64,000 nt of DNA from UBA6136 sp044237765 (GTDB lineage: Bacteria > Pseudomonadota > Gammaproteobacteria > Methylococcales > Methylococcaceae): assembly GCA_044237765.1 (NCBI GenBank), contig JBIIEQ010000001.1, positions 79,083 to 143,082 on the forward strand. The letters run 5' to 3'. Below the pieces are notes generated by a model that was not told the DNA's origin, did not search any database, and saw nothing but the letters and a program-made list of their open reading frames with translations. The translations under genes and the position numbers were made by a program. Positions 35,223 to 42,465 of this stretch are shown one piece after another. Numbering within the stretch: the first letter of the stretch is position 1; every line of letters begins with the position of its first letter.

Positions 35223-36134
35223 TTAAGGCGTCCAGGCAAAGCCCAGGAATCCGGTGAAACCCGGCGTGGGGGCGGTGGTTCCGGCGGCCAGGTTGGTAAA
35301 CAACGAAACATGGTCATTGACCGTCCAGATGCCGCCAACGCCGATGGCGTGCTGGCTGTCGTTTCCACCCAAGGACACGGTTTGCTGGATGATTTCTTCC
35401 GCTTGGCAAGCGCCGGATTTTGGGCAAACGGTGACTGTTTTTTCACTCACCCGTCCTACCCGCGGCAAGTTGGCGGCGTTGTAGTAGCCGTTCACAAAGA
35501 CATCAACATCCTCGACCACCTCCCGCTGGATGGCCCAGGAGAACGTGAAATCCCAAAACGACTCGCGGGTGTTGTTGGGATTTTCAAAGCGCGCCGCGCC
35601 CAGGTTGTACTCGATCTGAAATTCCCAGGGCAGGCCCTGATCAAAGTTCATGCTGAAGGACGGTTCGGTGCCGCTCTGAAACGCGGATGACCCAAGCAGA
35701 TCGGTTTGCACCATGACTTCCAGCCCAGCCGCTGGCAGGTAGTAGTCCTCGAATTCATCCCAGAGATGAAGCTTGGTATCGAAGGTCAGCGGGCTGAATC
35801 CGGTGGCGGGCTGGGGATCGCCCTGTACGCTGAAACCTTGGGAATACAGCCGCAACTCAATCCAGTCGAACAATCCATAGCGCAGCAGATACTCAAAGTT
35901 GTACTGGGATGCCAGCGTGCTGCTGCTGGTGGTGTAGGCCACCGGGGTCGACTCCAGATAAAACCCGCCCTGCGGCAAGGTGAAAGCGCTGTTGGGAAAG
36001 TTGGCCAGGTCAGACCCCGGCGCTCGGATATCCAACGGTTTCTCGCTTTTTTCCTTCGTGTCATCAAAGGCGAATGCGTTCTGCCAAAGGGCCAGCAGGC
36101 CCAGAAGGATCGCCCTTGAGGGAAGTGAGATCAC
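35223..36134 (-). CDS. Outer-membrane beta-barrel protein, transporter-like
   Basis: The 303-residue protein has a signal peptide (LLGLLALWQNAFA) and a long run of alternating amphipathic strands with many aromatic residues. It ends in an aromatic-rich final strand (GFTGFLGFAWTP), as expected for an outer-membrane barrel. The pattern (FTLPQGGFYLESTP, LRYGLFDWIELRLYSQ, DSQHAIGVGGIWTVNDHVSL) resembles the transporter family annotated as MetA-pathway of phenol degradation. A small CxxSGxC loop (VCPKSGACQ) is unusual. The substrate is unknown. It is about 80 bases upstream of the dehydrogenase-like gene on the same strand and could share its message. Confidence 0.7.
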   Translation of the reverse strand: MISLPSRAILLGLLALWQNAFAFDDTKEKSEKPLDIRAPGSDLANFPNSAFTLPQGGFYLESTPVAYTTSSSTLASQYNFEYLLRYGLFDWIELRLYSQGFSVQGDPQPATGFSPLTFDTKLHLWDEFEDYYLPAAGLEVMVQTDLLGSSAFQSGTEPSFSMNFDQGLPWEFQIEYNLGAARFENPNNTRESFWDFTFSWAIQREVVEDVDVFVNGYYNAANLPRVGRVSEKTVTVCPKSGACQAEEIIQQTVSLGGNDSQHAIGVGGIWTVNDHVSLFTNLAAGTTAPTPGFTGFLGFAWTP

Positions 36135-36215
36135 CGCAGCCGCAGTGACAATGTCGCGGTGACGGAATTTTCCCGGGCCGAAATCAACGTGACGAGGCGA
36201 AAGATCACGGCCGAA

Positions 36216-36440
36216 TCAGTCATCGGTTTCGCCGACCTCAAACACGTCATCGTCTTCGCCCACATGGGACCGCGCCAGCCGGATTCCCTCGGCGGCATCG
36301 CGCAGGGCGCGTTCAATCCGGGCCAGGTCTGCGTCCGTTCTGCCCAACTTGCCGCCGGTAATATGTTCGAGCTTTTCAAGGGCAGTCTTGCCGCCGATCA
36401 GGCTTTCCATCAATCGGGTGTCCGGGTCCTTAAGCGTCAT
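36216..36440 (-). CDS. Small acidic hypothetical protein
   Basis: The 74-residue frame starts MTLKDPDTRLMESLIGGKTA, is rich in Leu, Glu, Arg and Ala in helix-like order, and ends in an acidic tail (VGEDDDVFEVGETDD). A GGAG lies about 13 bases upstream of the ATG, a little far. It is divergent from hsdM. I recognise no family and a competing plus-strand frame covers the same region, so its reality is uncertain. Confidence 0.45.
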   Translation of the reverse strand: MTLKDPDTRLMESLIGGKTALEKLEHITGGKLGRTDADLARIERALRDAAEGIRLARSHVGEDDDVFEVGETDD

Positions 36441-36475
36441 TCCACGAGTCTCCAGTCATAAGTTGAGTATCAAAA

Positions 36476-36505
36476 TTGTCGGTCAGTTTGCATCGGTTAG
36501 ATAAT
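36476..36505 (+). promoter_or_regulatory. Candidate sigma-70 promoter of hsdM
   Basis: TTGTCG (36476-36481) and GATAAT (36500-36505) are separated by 18 bases; the -10 box overlaps the ATG at 36504. If used, transcription would begin near 36512, so that ATG could not be translated. This supports the internal hsdM start at 36582. Confidence 0.4.
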
Positions 36506-36581
36506 GACCGGCAAATCCATCATCATGCAAGGCCGGCCGTTGGCTTTCGGCGCCATGCACCTACCGCACCCTTTACCCGAC

Positions 36582-38081
36582 ATGTTCGAACAAGCCTTCA
36601 AGAATATTGACGACGTCCTCTGGAAGGAGGCGGGCTGTACCACCGAGCTGGATTACACCGAGCAAACCTCCTGGCTGCTGTTTCTGAAATACCTCGACGG
36701 TCTGGAACAGGATCGGGCCATGGAAGCCGAGCTGGAAGGCCGATCCTACAAATATCTGCTGGATGAACCCTACCGATGGGAAAGCTGGGCCGCGCCGAAA
36801 GGAGCGGATGGCCGGCTCGACCACAATCAGGCCATGACCGGCGATGACCTGGTCGAATTTGTTGATCGCCAGCTCTTTCCCTACCTCCGCGAATTTCGTC
36901 TCTGGGCCACGGGCCCGAACACGCTCGAATACAAGGTTGGTGAAATTTTCAGCGAGATCAAAAACAAGATTCACTCCGGCTACAACCTGCGCGAGATCAT
37001 CGATCACATCGACGAACTGCGCTTCCGCTCACAGACCGAAAAGCACGAGCTGTCCCATCTGTACGAAGCCAAGATCAAGAACATGGGCAACGCGGGCCGC
37101 AACGGCGGCGAGTATTACACCCCGCGCCCGCTCATCCGGGCGATGGTCCGCGTAGTTCAGCCCCGAATCGGCGAGCGGATTTATGACGGAGCGGTGGGGT
37201 CGGCCGGATTTTTATGCGAAGCGTTTGACTACCTGAAGTCGCGGCCGAGTCTGACCACGGCCGACCTGAAGACGTTGCAGGAGCAGACCTTTTTCGGCAA
37301 GGAGAAGAAATCCCTCGCCTATGTCATCGCCATCATGAACATGATCCTGCATGGCATCGAAGCGCCCAACATTCAGCACACCAATACGCTGGCCGAGAAC
37401 CTGGCCGATATCCAGGAAAAGGACCGCATGGATGTCATCCTCGCCAATCCGCCCTTCGGCGGCAAGGAGCGCAAGGAAGTGCAGCAGAACTTCCCGATCC
37501 GCACCGGCGAGACCGCGTTTCTGTTCCTGCAGCACTTCATCAAGAAGCTCAAGGCCGGTGGCCGAGCCGGTGTGGTCATCAAGAATACCTTCCTCTCGAA
37601 CACAGATAACGCCTCGGTGTCCTTGCGCAAGCTACTGCTGGAAAGCTGCAACCTGCACACGGTCCTCGACTGCCCCGGCGGCACGTTTCAGGGCGCCGGC
37701 GTCAAGACCGTCGTGCTGTTCTTTGAAAAAGGCAGTCCCACCCGGACGGTCTGGTACTACCAGCTCACTCCTTCGACAAGCTCAGGGCAGGCCCGGAATC
37801 TGGGCAAGACCAACCCCCTCAACGACGCAGACCTCGCCGAGTTTGTCGAGCTGCAAAAGACCTTTGCCGACTCACCCAAAAGCTGGAGCCTGGGTGTTTG
37901 TTCCCTGAGCGGAGCCGAAGGGTACGATTTGTCGGTGAAGAACCCGAATGGCGGCGAGGAAGTCATCCACCGCAGCCCGCAGGCCATCCTGAACGAGATC
38001 GCCGCGCTGGATGCAGAGGCGGCCGCCGTTTTAGGCACCATCGCACACCTGCTGAAAGCCGATAGGGGGAATGTGCCGTGA
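36582..38081 (+). CDS. hsdM: Type I restriction-modification methyltransferase subunit HsdM
   Basis: The start at 36582 gives MFEQAFKNIDDVLWKEAGCT, the usual HsdM N-terminus; the 26 earlier codons from 36504 do not resemble the family and probably precede the transcript start. The roughly 499-residue enzyme has the SAM-binding regions GGEYYTPRPLIRAMV and GAVGSAGFLCEAFDY and the N6-adenine motif IV NPPF (DVILANPPFGGKE). It methylates adenine with HsdS. Two REP-like sequences are read in frame: one adds STSSGQA between YYQLTP and RNLGKT (37770-37788) and one is at CSLSGAEG (37900-37925). The stop overlaps the next start (GTGA at 38078). Confidence 0.93.
   Translation: MFEQAFKNIDDVLWKEAGCTTELDYTEQTSWLLFLKYLDGLEQDRAMEAELEGRSYKYLLDEPYRWESWAAPKGADGRLDHNQAMTGDDLVEFVDRQLFPYLREFRLWATGPNTLEYKVGEIFSEIKNKIHSGYNLREIIDHIDELRFRSQTEKHELSHLYEAKIKNMGNAGRNGGEYYTPRPLIRAMVRVVQPRIGERIYDGAVGSAGFLCEAFDYLKSRPSLTTADLKTLQEQTFFGKEKKSLAYVIAIMNMILHGIEAPNIQHTNTLAENLADIQEKDRMDVILANPPFGGKERKEVQQNFPIRTGETAFLFLQHFIKKLKAGGRAGVVIKNTFLSNTDNASVSLRKLLLESCNLHTVLDCPGGTFQGAGVKTVVLFFEKGSPTRTVWYYQLTPSTSSGQARNLGKTNPLNDADLAEFVELQKTFADSPKSWSLGVCSLSGAEGYDLSVKNPNGGEEVIHRSPQAILNEIAALDAEAAAVLGTIAHLLKADRGNVP
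37770..37788. repeat. REP-like element inside hsdM (first)
   Basis: CCTTCGACAAGCTCAGGGC has the core TTCGAC-N2-GCTCAGG seen in all REP-like elements of this island. It is read in frame as STSSGQA, extra residues compared with normal HsdM proteins. Confidence 0.65.
37900..37925. repeat. REP-like element inside hsdM (second)
   Basis: The sequence from GTTCCCTGAGC to GCCGAAGGGTAC is an imperfect palindrome of the CCCTGAGC/GAAGGG type, related to the other elements. It is translated as VCSLSGAEGY within the C-terminal part of HsdM. Confidence 0.5.
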
Positions 38082-38497
38082 CCCAGGACATTCGCTGGAA
38101 GCAACGCTTCGATAACTACAGCAAGGCCTTTCTTGAATTCAAGGAAGGCATCGACCTCGCCCATGAGCGGCCACTCTCCAAGCTTGAAAAACAAGGCGTC
38201 ATTCAGGGGTTTGAATACACCCATGAACTGGCCTGGAATGTTCTCAAGGATTACTTGGAGTATCAGGGAATTGTGGGTTTGATCGGTTCCAGGGATACAA
38301 CGCGCGAAGCCTTCAAGCGCGGCCTTATTGGCGACGGCGAGACCTGGATGGAAATGATCAAGTCACGGAATCTGACGTCCCATGCCTACGATCAGGCCAC
38401 GGTGGAAAAAATCCTTGCGGCGATCCTGTCCCGTTATTGTGCCGAATTCCAGAAACTGCACGGCGAATTTGCCGGCCGCCAGCAGCAGGAATCCTGA
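38078..38497 (+). CDS. HEPN-domain toxin / nucleotidyltransferase substrate-binding protein (HI0074-like)
   Basis: The GTG start overlaps the hsdM stop. The 139-residue helical protein begins MTQDIRWKQRFDNYSKAF and carries the HEPN RNase motif R-x4-H in SRNLTSHAYD. Proteins of this family pair with a minimal nucleotidyltransferase encoded next door; several such pairs are toxin-antitoxin systems in which the transferase AMPylates the HEPN toxin. Here the partner starts at the next codon (TGATG overlap), so the pair is complete. Its place inside a type I R-M operon suggests a linked defence or plasmid-style stabilisation function, which is inference. Confidence 0.85.
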   Translation: MTQDIRWKQRFDNYSKAFLEFKEGIDLAHERPLSKLEKQGVIQGFEYTHELAWNVLKDYLEYQGIVGLIGSRDTTREAFKRGLIGDGETWMEMIKSRNLTSHAYDQATVEKILAAILSRYCAEFQKLHGEFAGRQQQES

Positions 38498-38829
38498 TGG
38501 AATTCGGGCTCTCGGATAAAACCTGCACCACCGTCCGTCAGATTCTCGCGGCGTATCCGCAGATCGAAAAGGCCGTGCTCTTCGGCTCGCGCGCCAAGGG
38601 CAGCTACAAGAACGGCTCGGACATTGACCTCACCTTGTACGGCCCGGCGCTGGATCATCGGCTGCTGATGGCGGTGGGTTCTGCGCTGGACGACTCGGAT
38701 ATTCCCTACACCGTCGATTTATCGGTGTTTGAACAAATTGAAAACTCGGCCTTGCGTGAGCATATCGAGCGGGTGGGGGTGGTTTTTTATGAGTGTGGGG
38801 TAATGGCAAAGAACGGGGCAGTGCTATGA
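38497..38829 (+). CDS. Minimal nucleotidyltransferase (MNT) antitoxin
   Basis: The start is at 38497, overlapping the HEPN gene stop; a longer frame from 38437 is the upstream gene in another frame. The 110-residue protein has the pol-beta nucleotidyltransferase motif VLFGSRAKGSYKNGSDIDLTL, containing GSxAxG and the DxD metal pair. With the HEPN protein it forms a HEPN/MNT module. It is intact as far as can be seen. The 55 bases after it hold only a 15-codon open frame. Confidence 0.85.
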   Translation: MEFGLSDKTCTTVRQILAAYPQIEKAVLFGSRAKGSYKNGSDIDLTLYGPALDHRLLMAVGSALDDSDIPYTVDLSVFEQIENSALREHIERVGVVFYECGVMAKNGAVL

Positions 38830-38883
38830 GCAACCAGACTCCTGCATCGCTCCCGTCGAAGGGCAATTTTTAGAAGTCCCCTC

Positions 38884-39381
38884 ATGTCTTTCTGGGTCTA
38901 CATCCTCCGCTGTGCCGACAACAGCTACTACACCGGCCACACCGATAACCTCGAAAAACGTATCGGCGAACATGAAACAGGCGCCATCCCCAGTTGCTAT
39001 ACCTTCAGTCGCCGTCCCCTGGAGCTGGTGTTTTCCCAGAACTGCGCCACACGCGAAGAAGCCCTCGCTGCCGAACGGCAGATCAAAGGCTGGAGCAGAA
39101 AAAAGAAGGAAGCCATGATGCGAGCTGACTGGGCAGAGGTGTCGCGCCTTGCTAAACAGCGAACCCGCTGTGCCACGGCAAATTCCGAGTTGGTCGAGGA
39201 GTATATTGTCCCCAGCCCAACCCCAACCGTTCGCCCTGAGCGCGTCGAAGGGCGGAACGTGGCAGAGGGCAGGCCTTCAGAACAAAACGGCGATCAATTC
39301 ATGCCGACTCAAGCTGTCCGGGCCGTTCCCGTTCATCCTTCGACGAGCTCAGGACGAACGGAAGGTGGGGTGGAAAAATGA
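38884..39381 (+). CDS. GIY-YIG nuclease-superfamily protein with a repeat-derived tail
   Basis: Residues 1-90 are a normal GIY-YIG domain: FWVYILRCADNSYYTGHTDN, the catalytic-region arginine in LEKRIGEH, and TREEALAAERQIKGWSRKKK. Family members of about 90-100 residues (YhbQ/UPF0213 type) are often found beside hsdS genes. The last 50 or so residues are translated REP-containing repeat (TPTVRPERVEGRNVAEGRP and HPSTSSGRTEGG), so the natural end was probably lost when the repeat entered. The stop overlaps the next start (ATGA at 39378). Confidence 0.8.
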   Translation: MSFWVYILRCADNSYYTGHTDNLEKRIGEHETGAIPSCYTFSRRPLELVFSQNCATREEALAAERQIKGWSRKKKEAMMRADWAEVSRLAKQRTRCATANSELVEEYIVPSPTPTVRPERVEGRNVAEGRPSEQNGDQFMPTQAVRAVPVHPSTSSGRTEGGVEK

Positions 39382-39740
39382 ATGCTGTATGGCAGATGCA
39401 GATTCTGAGTAAGGTCGGTGCCTTTCTGACAGGCGGCACTCCACTGGAAGACAATCCGGCCTATCCTGACGCAATCCCAGCCACACATTCTGGGCCAAGA
39501 GCTTTGCAAATTACCCAAGAGCTTGATGCACGAAATAAACCCAGCCTCATCACGCCAAACCCCACGAGGCCCGAACCCACCCCAACCGTTCGCCCTGAGC
39601 GCGTCGAAGGGCGGAACGTGGCAGAGGGCAGGCCTTCAGGAGATCACGGCGATCAATCCACGCCAAGTCAAGCTGTCCGGGCCGTTCCCGTTTATCCTTC
39701 GACGTGCTCAGGACGAACGGAAGGTGGGGTGGAAAAATGA
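39378..39740 (+). CDS. Repeat-derived mini-ORF 1 with HsdS-like N-terminus
   Basis: The 120-residue frame starts MNAVWQMQILSKVGAFLTGG, resembling the first residues of an HsdS target-recognition domain (W..LGEV...GGTP), then continues with a tail shared by all three mini-ORFs (THSGPRALQITQELDARNK) and translated REP sequence. Start and stop overlap the neighbours by four bases. The REP-derived part is unlikely to be a folded domain. It may be an hsdS remnant kept open for coupling, or an accident of repeat expansion. Confidence 0.5.
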   Translation: MNAVWQMQILSKVGAFLTGGTPLEDNPAYPDAIPATHSGPRALQITQELDARNKPSLITPNPTRPEPTPTVRPERVEGRNVAEGRPSGDHGDQSTPSQAVRAVPVYPSTCSGRTEGGVEK

Positions 39741-40114
39741 ATGCTGTATGGCAGACGAAGATTCTGGGCGAGGTCGGTGAGTTCCTGACAGGCCACACTC
39801 CACCGAAAGATAATCTGGCCTACCCTGAAGCAATCACAACCACACATTCTGGGCCAAGAGCTTTGCAAATTACCCAAGAGCTTGATGCACGAAATAAACC
39901 CAGCCTCATCACGCCGAACCCCACAAAGCCCGAATCCACCCCAACCGTTCGCCCTGAGCGCGTCGAAGGGCGGAACGTGGCAGAGGGCAGGCCTTCAGGA
40001 GATCACGGCGATCAATCCACGCAAAGTCAAGCTGTCCGGGCCGTTCCCGTTCATCCTTCGATCATTCGACAGGCTCATGATTCAGAACGAACGGAAGATG
40101 AGGTGGCAAGGTGA
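39737..40114 (+). CDS. Repeat-derived mini-ORF 2 with HsdS-like N-terminus
   Basis: The 125-residue frame starts MNAVWQTKILGEVGEFLTGH at 39737 in an ATGA overlap; the open frame before this ATG belongs to the previous unit. The head is the closest of the three to a normal HsdS start (LGEVGEFLTG). The REP element in its tail carries an insertion at 40060-40085 that changes the reading to PSIIRQAHDSERTEDE. The stop overlaps the GTG of unit 3. Confidence 0.5.
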   Translation: MNAVWQTKILGEVGEFLTGHTPPKDNLAYPEAITTTHSGPRALQITQELDARNKPSLITPNPTKPESTPTVRPERVEGRNVAEGRPSGDHGDQSTQSQAVRAVPVHPSIIRQAHDSERTEDEVAR

Positions 40115-40467
40115 AGGCGGGTTGGCAGATGAGAACCTTGGGCGAAGCTTGCGATGTTGTAGGCGGGAGAACTCCATCACAGGACAATTCGGCCTATCCT
40201 GAAGCAATCACAACCACACATTCTGGGCCAAGAGCTTTGCAAATTACCCAAGAGCTTGATGCAAGAAATAAACCCAGCCTCATCACGCCGAACCCCACAA
40301 AGCCCAAAGCTACCCCAACCGTTCGCCCTGAGCACGTCGAAGGGCGGAACGTGGCGGAGGGCAGGCTTTCAGAACAAAACGGCGATCAATCCACGCCAAC
40401 TCAAGCTGTCCGGGCCGTTCCCGTTCATCCTTCGACGCGCTCAGGACGAACGGACTGGAGGGGGTGA
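40111..40467 (+). CDS. Repeat-derived mini-ORF 3 with HsdS-like N-terminus
   Basis: The frame starts with GTG at 40111 (MKAGWQMRTLGEACDVVGGR), a different HsdS-like head from units 1 and 2, followed by the same shared tail. It ends at 40467 where the real hsdS begins, and a GGAGG at 40457-40461 within it serves hsdS. The head variation among units with a near-identical tail is the pattern expected from recombination of HsdS starts. Confidence 0.5.
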   Translation: MKAGWQMRTLGEACDVVGGRTPSQDNSAYPEAITTTHSGPRALQITQELDARNKPSLITPNPTKPKATPTVRPEHVEGRNVAEGRLSEQNGDQSTPTQAVRAVPVHPSTRSGRTDWRG

Positions 40468-41639
40468 TGAATAAAGCTAGCTGGCCAATGAAATCGCTCG
40501 GCGAAGTTCTGCAAAAAACTGAGACGGTTAATCCGCACCAATCGCCGGAAGTTGAGTTTGAGTACATCGACGTTTCGAGCGTTTCAAATGTGACATTTCA
40601 GATTGAGTCAACACAATGCATCAAGGGGAAAGACGCACCAAGCAGGGCGCGGAAGCTCGTAAGGATGAATGACGTTCTTTTTGCGACGATTCGACCCACA
40701 CTACAACGAATAGCTGTCGTGCCAGAACATCTCGACAAGCAGGTCTGTAGCACAGCTTATTCTGTCCTTCGGCCAAAGCCGGAAATTGACCATATATTCT
40801 TGTTCTATTGGCTGTTTTCAGAATATTTCATCACTCAGATGGAGTGTCTTCAAAAGGGCGCTAGCTATCCTGCCGTCACAGATGGGGAAGTAAAGGCACT
40901 AGTAATACCCGTTCCCCCTCTACCCGACCAACGCCGCATCGTCGCCATCCTCGACGAAGCCTTCGCTGGCATCGCCACCGCCAAGGCCAACGCCGAAAAG
41001 AACCTACAAAACGCCCGCGCCTTGTTTGAAAGCCACCTGCAATCCGTTTTCACGGAGCGGGGTGAGGGGTGGATCAAGAAGCCACTTGGGGAAATCGGCA
41101 AGGTCTGTATGTGCAAGAGAATCCTCAAGGAGCAAACGACGTCCAAGGGGGATATTCCGTTCTACAAGATTGGAACCTTCGGCAAAGAAGCGGATGCATT
41201 TATTCCAATCGAGATTTATAGCGAATTCAGAAAGAAATATTCCTTCCCAAATAAAGGGGACGTGCTGATTTCGGCGGCGGGGACTATTGGCCGGCGTGTC
41301 GTATATGACGGCGAAGATGCGTATTTTCAGGACTCAAATATAGTTTGGATTGCGAACGATCAAACGCAAATCCTGAACCATTACCTCTATCACTTCTTTG
41401 GCGCATGTGAATGGAACTCAACTCGGGGGGCAACTATTTCCAGACTATACAACGACAACTTAAGGCAAATAGTGGCTGTATTTCCGAAGTCGCATCACGA
41501 ACAGCGTCGCATCGCTGCCCAACTAGATGACCTTATTCAAGAGACTCAACGCTTGGAATCCCTCTACCAGCAAAAGCTCATGGTGGTGGACGAGTTGAAG
41601 AAATCACTGCTGCACCAGGCATTTTCCGGGGCGCTGTAA
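40467..41639 (+). CDS. hsdS: Type I restriction-modification specificity subunit HsdS
   Basis: The ATG at 40467 has GGAGG five bases upstream; a GTG directly before it (40464) overlaps the mini-ORF stop. The 390-residue protein has two target-recognition domains, each opening with W..KSLGEVL or IKKPLGEIGKV. The conserved spacers are PPLPDQRRIVAILDEAFAGI (about 150-200) and HHEQRRIAAQLDDLIQETQRLE near the C-terminus. It ends in LKKSLLHQAFSGAL, the usual finish, so it is complete. It sets the DNA target of the complex, which cannot be read from sequence. Confidence 0.92.
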   Translation: MNKASWPMKSLGEVLQKTETVNPHQSPEVEFEYIDVSSVSNVTFQIESTQCIKGKDAPSRARKLVRMNDVLFATIRPTLQRIAVVPEHLDKQVCSTAYSVLRPKPEIDHIFLFYWLFSEYFITQMECLQKGASYPAVTDGEVKALVIPVPPLPDQRRIVAILDEAFAGIATAKANAEKNLQNARALFESHLQSVFTERGEGWIKKPLGEIGKVCMCKRILKEQTTSKGDIPFYKIGTFGKEADAFIPIEIYSEFRKKYSFPNKGDVLISAAGTIGRRVVYDGEDAYFQDSNIVWIANDQTQILNHYLYHFFGACEWNSTRGATISRLYNDNLRQIVAVFPKSHHEQRRIAAQLDDLIQETQRLESLYQQKLMVVDELKKSLLHQAFSGAL

Positions 41640-41711
41640 GTCGGCATTCACATCCCACCCGCGCTGGTTGTGCAGGTCGGCCAAGGAATGCTACCGCCTG
41701 AATCGTTCGAT

Positions 41712-41740
41712 TTGATCGATTCGCGCGATTTTTCTATAGT
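41712..41740 (+). promoter_or_regulatory. Sigma-70 promoter of the Phd/PIN-hsdR unit
   Basis: TTGATC (41712-41717) and TATAGT (41735-41740) are separated by 17 bases, 35 bases before the antitoxin start. Overlapping half-sites AATCG and CGATT around the -35 box could be an operator for autoregulation by the antitoxin, as is usual for Phd/YefM proteins. Confidence 0.55.
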
Positions 41741-41774
41741 GTGTTGACCGTTTCAACCCGCCGAGGAGTTTGCC

Positions 41775-42026
41775 ATGCTGACCATGACCGCCAACGAAGC
41801 CAAGACACACTTTGGCCAATTGCTCGACAAGGCACAGCGTCAGCCCGTGCAGGTGACGCGCCATGACCGCGTGGTCGGCGTCATGGTCAGCGCCGAGGAT
41901 TACGAGGCGATGCGGCGGTATTACGCCGAGCAGCTAACCCAATCGATGGATGCCATGGGCAAAGAAGCGGAGCGCAATGGCTTGACACCGGAGATTTTGG
42001 AGCAGTTGCTGGCCGATGAAAGTTGA
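41775..42026 (+). CDS. Phd/YefM-family antitoxin
   Basis: The 83-residue protein (GAGGAG eight bases before the ATG) starts MLTMTANEAKTHFGQLLDKA and continues with PVQVTRHDRVVGVMVSAEDYEAM, the classical Phd/YefM DNA-binding N-terminal fold. The C-terminal part should wrap the toxin. It overlaps the PIN gene by 11 bases. It is expected to bind its own promoter at 41712-41740. Confidence 0.88.
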   Translation: MLTMTANEAKTHFGQLLDKAQRQPVQVTRHDRVVGVMVSAEDYEAMRRYYAEQLTQSMDAMGKEAERNGLTPEILEQLLADES

Positions 42027-42465
42027 GCCATACCAGCCGGTCGTCATTGATACCAACGTATGGCTCAGCGCTGCGATTACCCGTAACGGCACGGCTAGCT
42101 TACTGTGTGCCTTGCTGTTCGAGCGACATTGCCAGCCCGCTTTCTCGCAAAGCACGTTTGATGAACTGGCCTCGCGCTTGTTCTTGCCAAAGTTTGACCG
42201 CTTTCTTGGCATGGATACTCGTCGGCGGTTCCTTGCCAACGCCAGAGACAGCGCTCACTGGTGCAACTTGCCCGTTCCCTTGGCCGCTCAAATCGGGTGC
42301 CGCGACCCGGACGACGATAAGTTCATCGCCTTGGCTCTGGCCGTTCAGGCAACGCGCTTTATCACGGGCGACGATGATCTGCTCTGCCTCGACCCACTGG
42401 GCGAGTTGCGCATCCTGACTCCACGTCAGGCACTGGATGAACTGAAAGCCGGCTTGACCTCATGA
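42016..42465 (+). CDS. PIN-domain toxin
   Basis: The 149-residue protein has the PIN motifs VVIDTNVWLSA (first Asp), a central Glu in FDELASRLF, and DPDDDKFIALALAV plus ITGDDDLL (late aspartates). PIN toxins of this branch are Mg-dependent RNases neutralised by the adjacent antitoxin. All acidic positions appear present. Its stop overlaps the hsdR start (ATGA at 42462), so the R-M endonuclease subunit is translated from the toxin-antitoxin message. Confidence 0.87.
   Translation: MKVEPYQPVVIDTNVWLSAAITRNGTASLLCALLFERHCQPAFSQSTFDELASRLFLPKFDRFLGMDTRRRFLANARDSAHWCNLPVPLAAQIGCRDPDDDKFIALALAVQATRFITGDDDLLCLDPLGELRILTPRQALDELKAGLTS

Larger units (their letters stand above)
39211..40467 (+). repeat. 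Four-copy tandem array with inverted REP-like pairs
   Basis: A block of about 170 bases occurs four times. In each, CCGTTCGCCCTGAGC...GTCGAAGGGCGG (39227-39255, 39586-39614, 39945-39973, 40319-40347) is followed about 80 bases later by its inverse, CCTTCGAC...CTCAGGACGAACGG (39337-39361, 39696-39720, 40055-40094 with an insertion, 40429-40453). The last three copies also share about 190 bases in front, giving units of 357-378 bases. Unit ends coincide with overlapping stop-start codons, so the array is a ladder of coupled reading frames. Length and spacing rule out CRISPR. Copies 1 and 4 (AACAAAAC) and copies 2 and 3 (GAGATCAC) share alternative internal variants. Confidence 0.85.

Noticed and set aside
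38826..38873. 15-codon frame (MSNQTPASLPSKGNF) overlapping the MNT gene stop
   Set aside because: It is too short and has no recognisable product; it may be a remnant of a lost gene start, but cannot be supported.
39211..40467. Possible CRISPR array
   Set aside because: The repeats are 170-380 bases, contain inverted palindromes and coding overlap, and lack short regular spacers; no cas genes are present.
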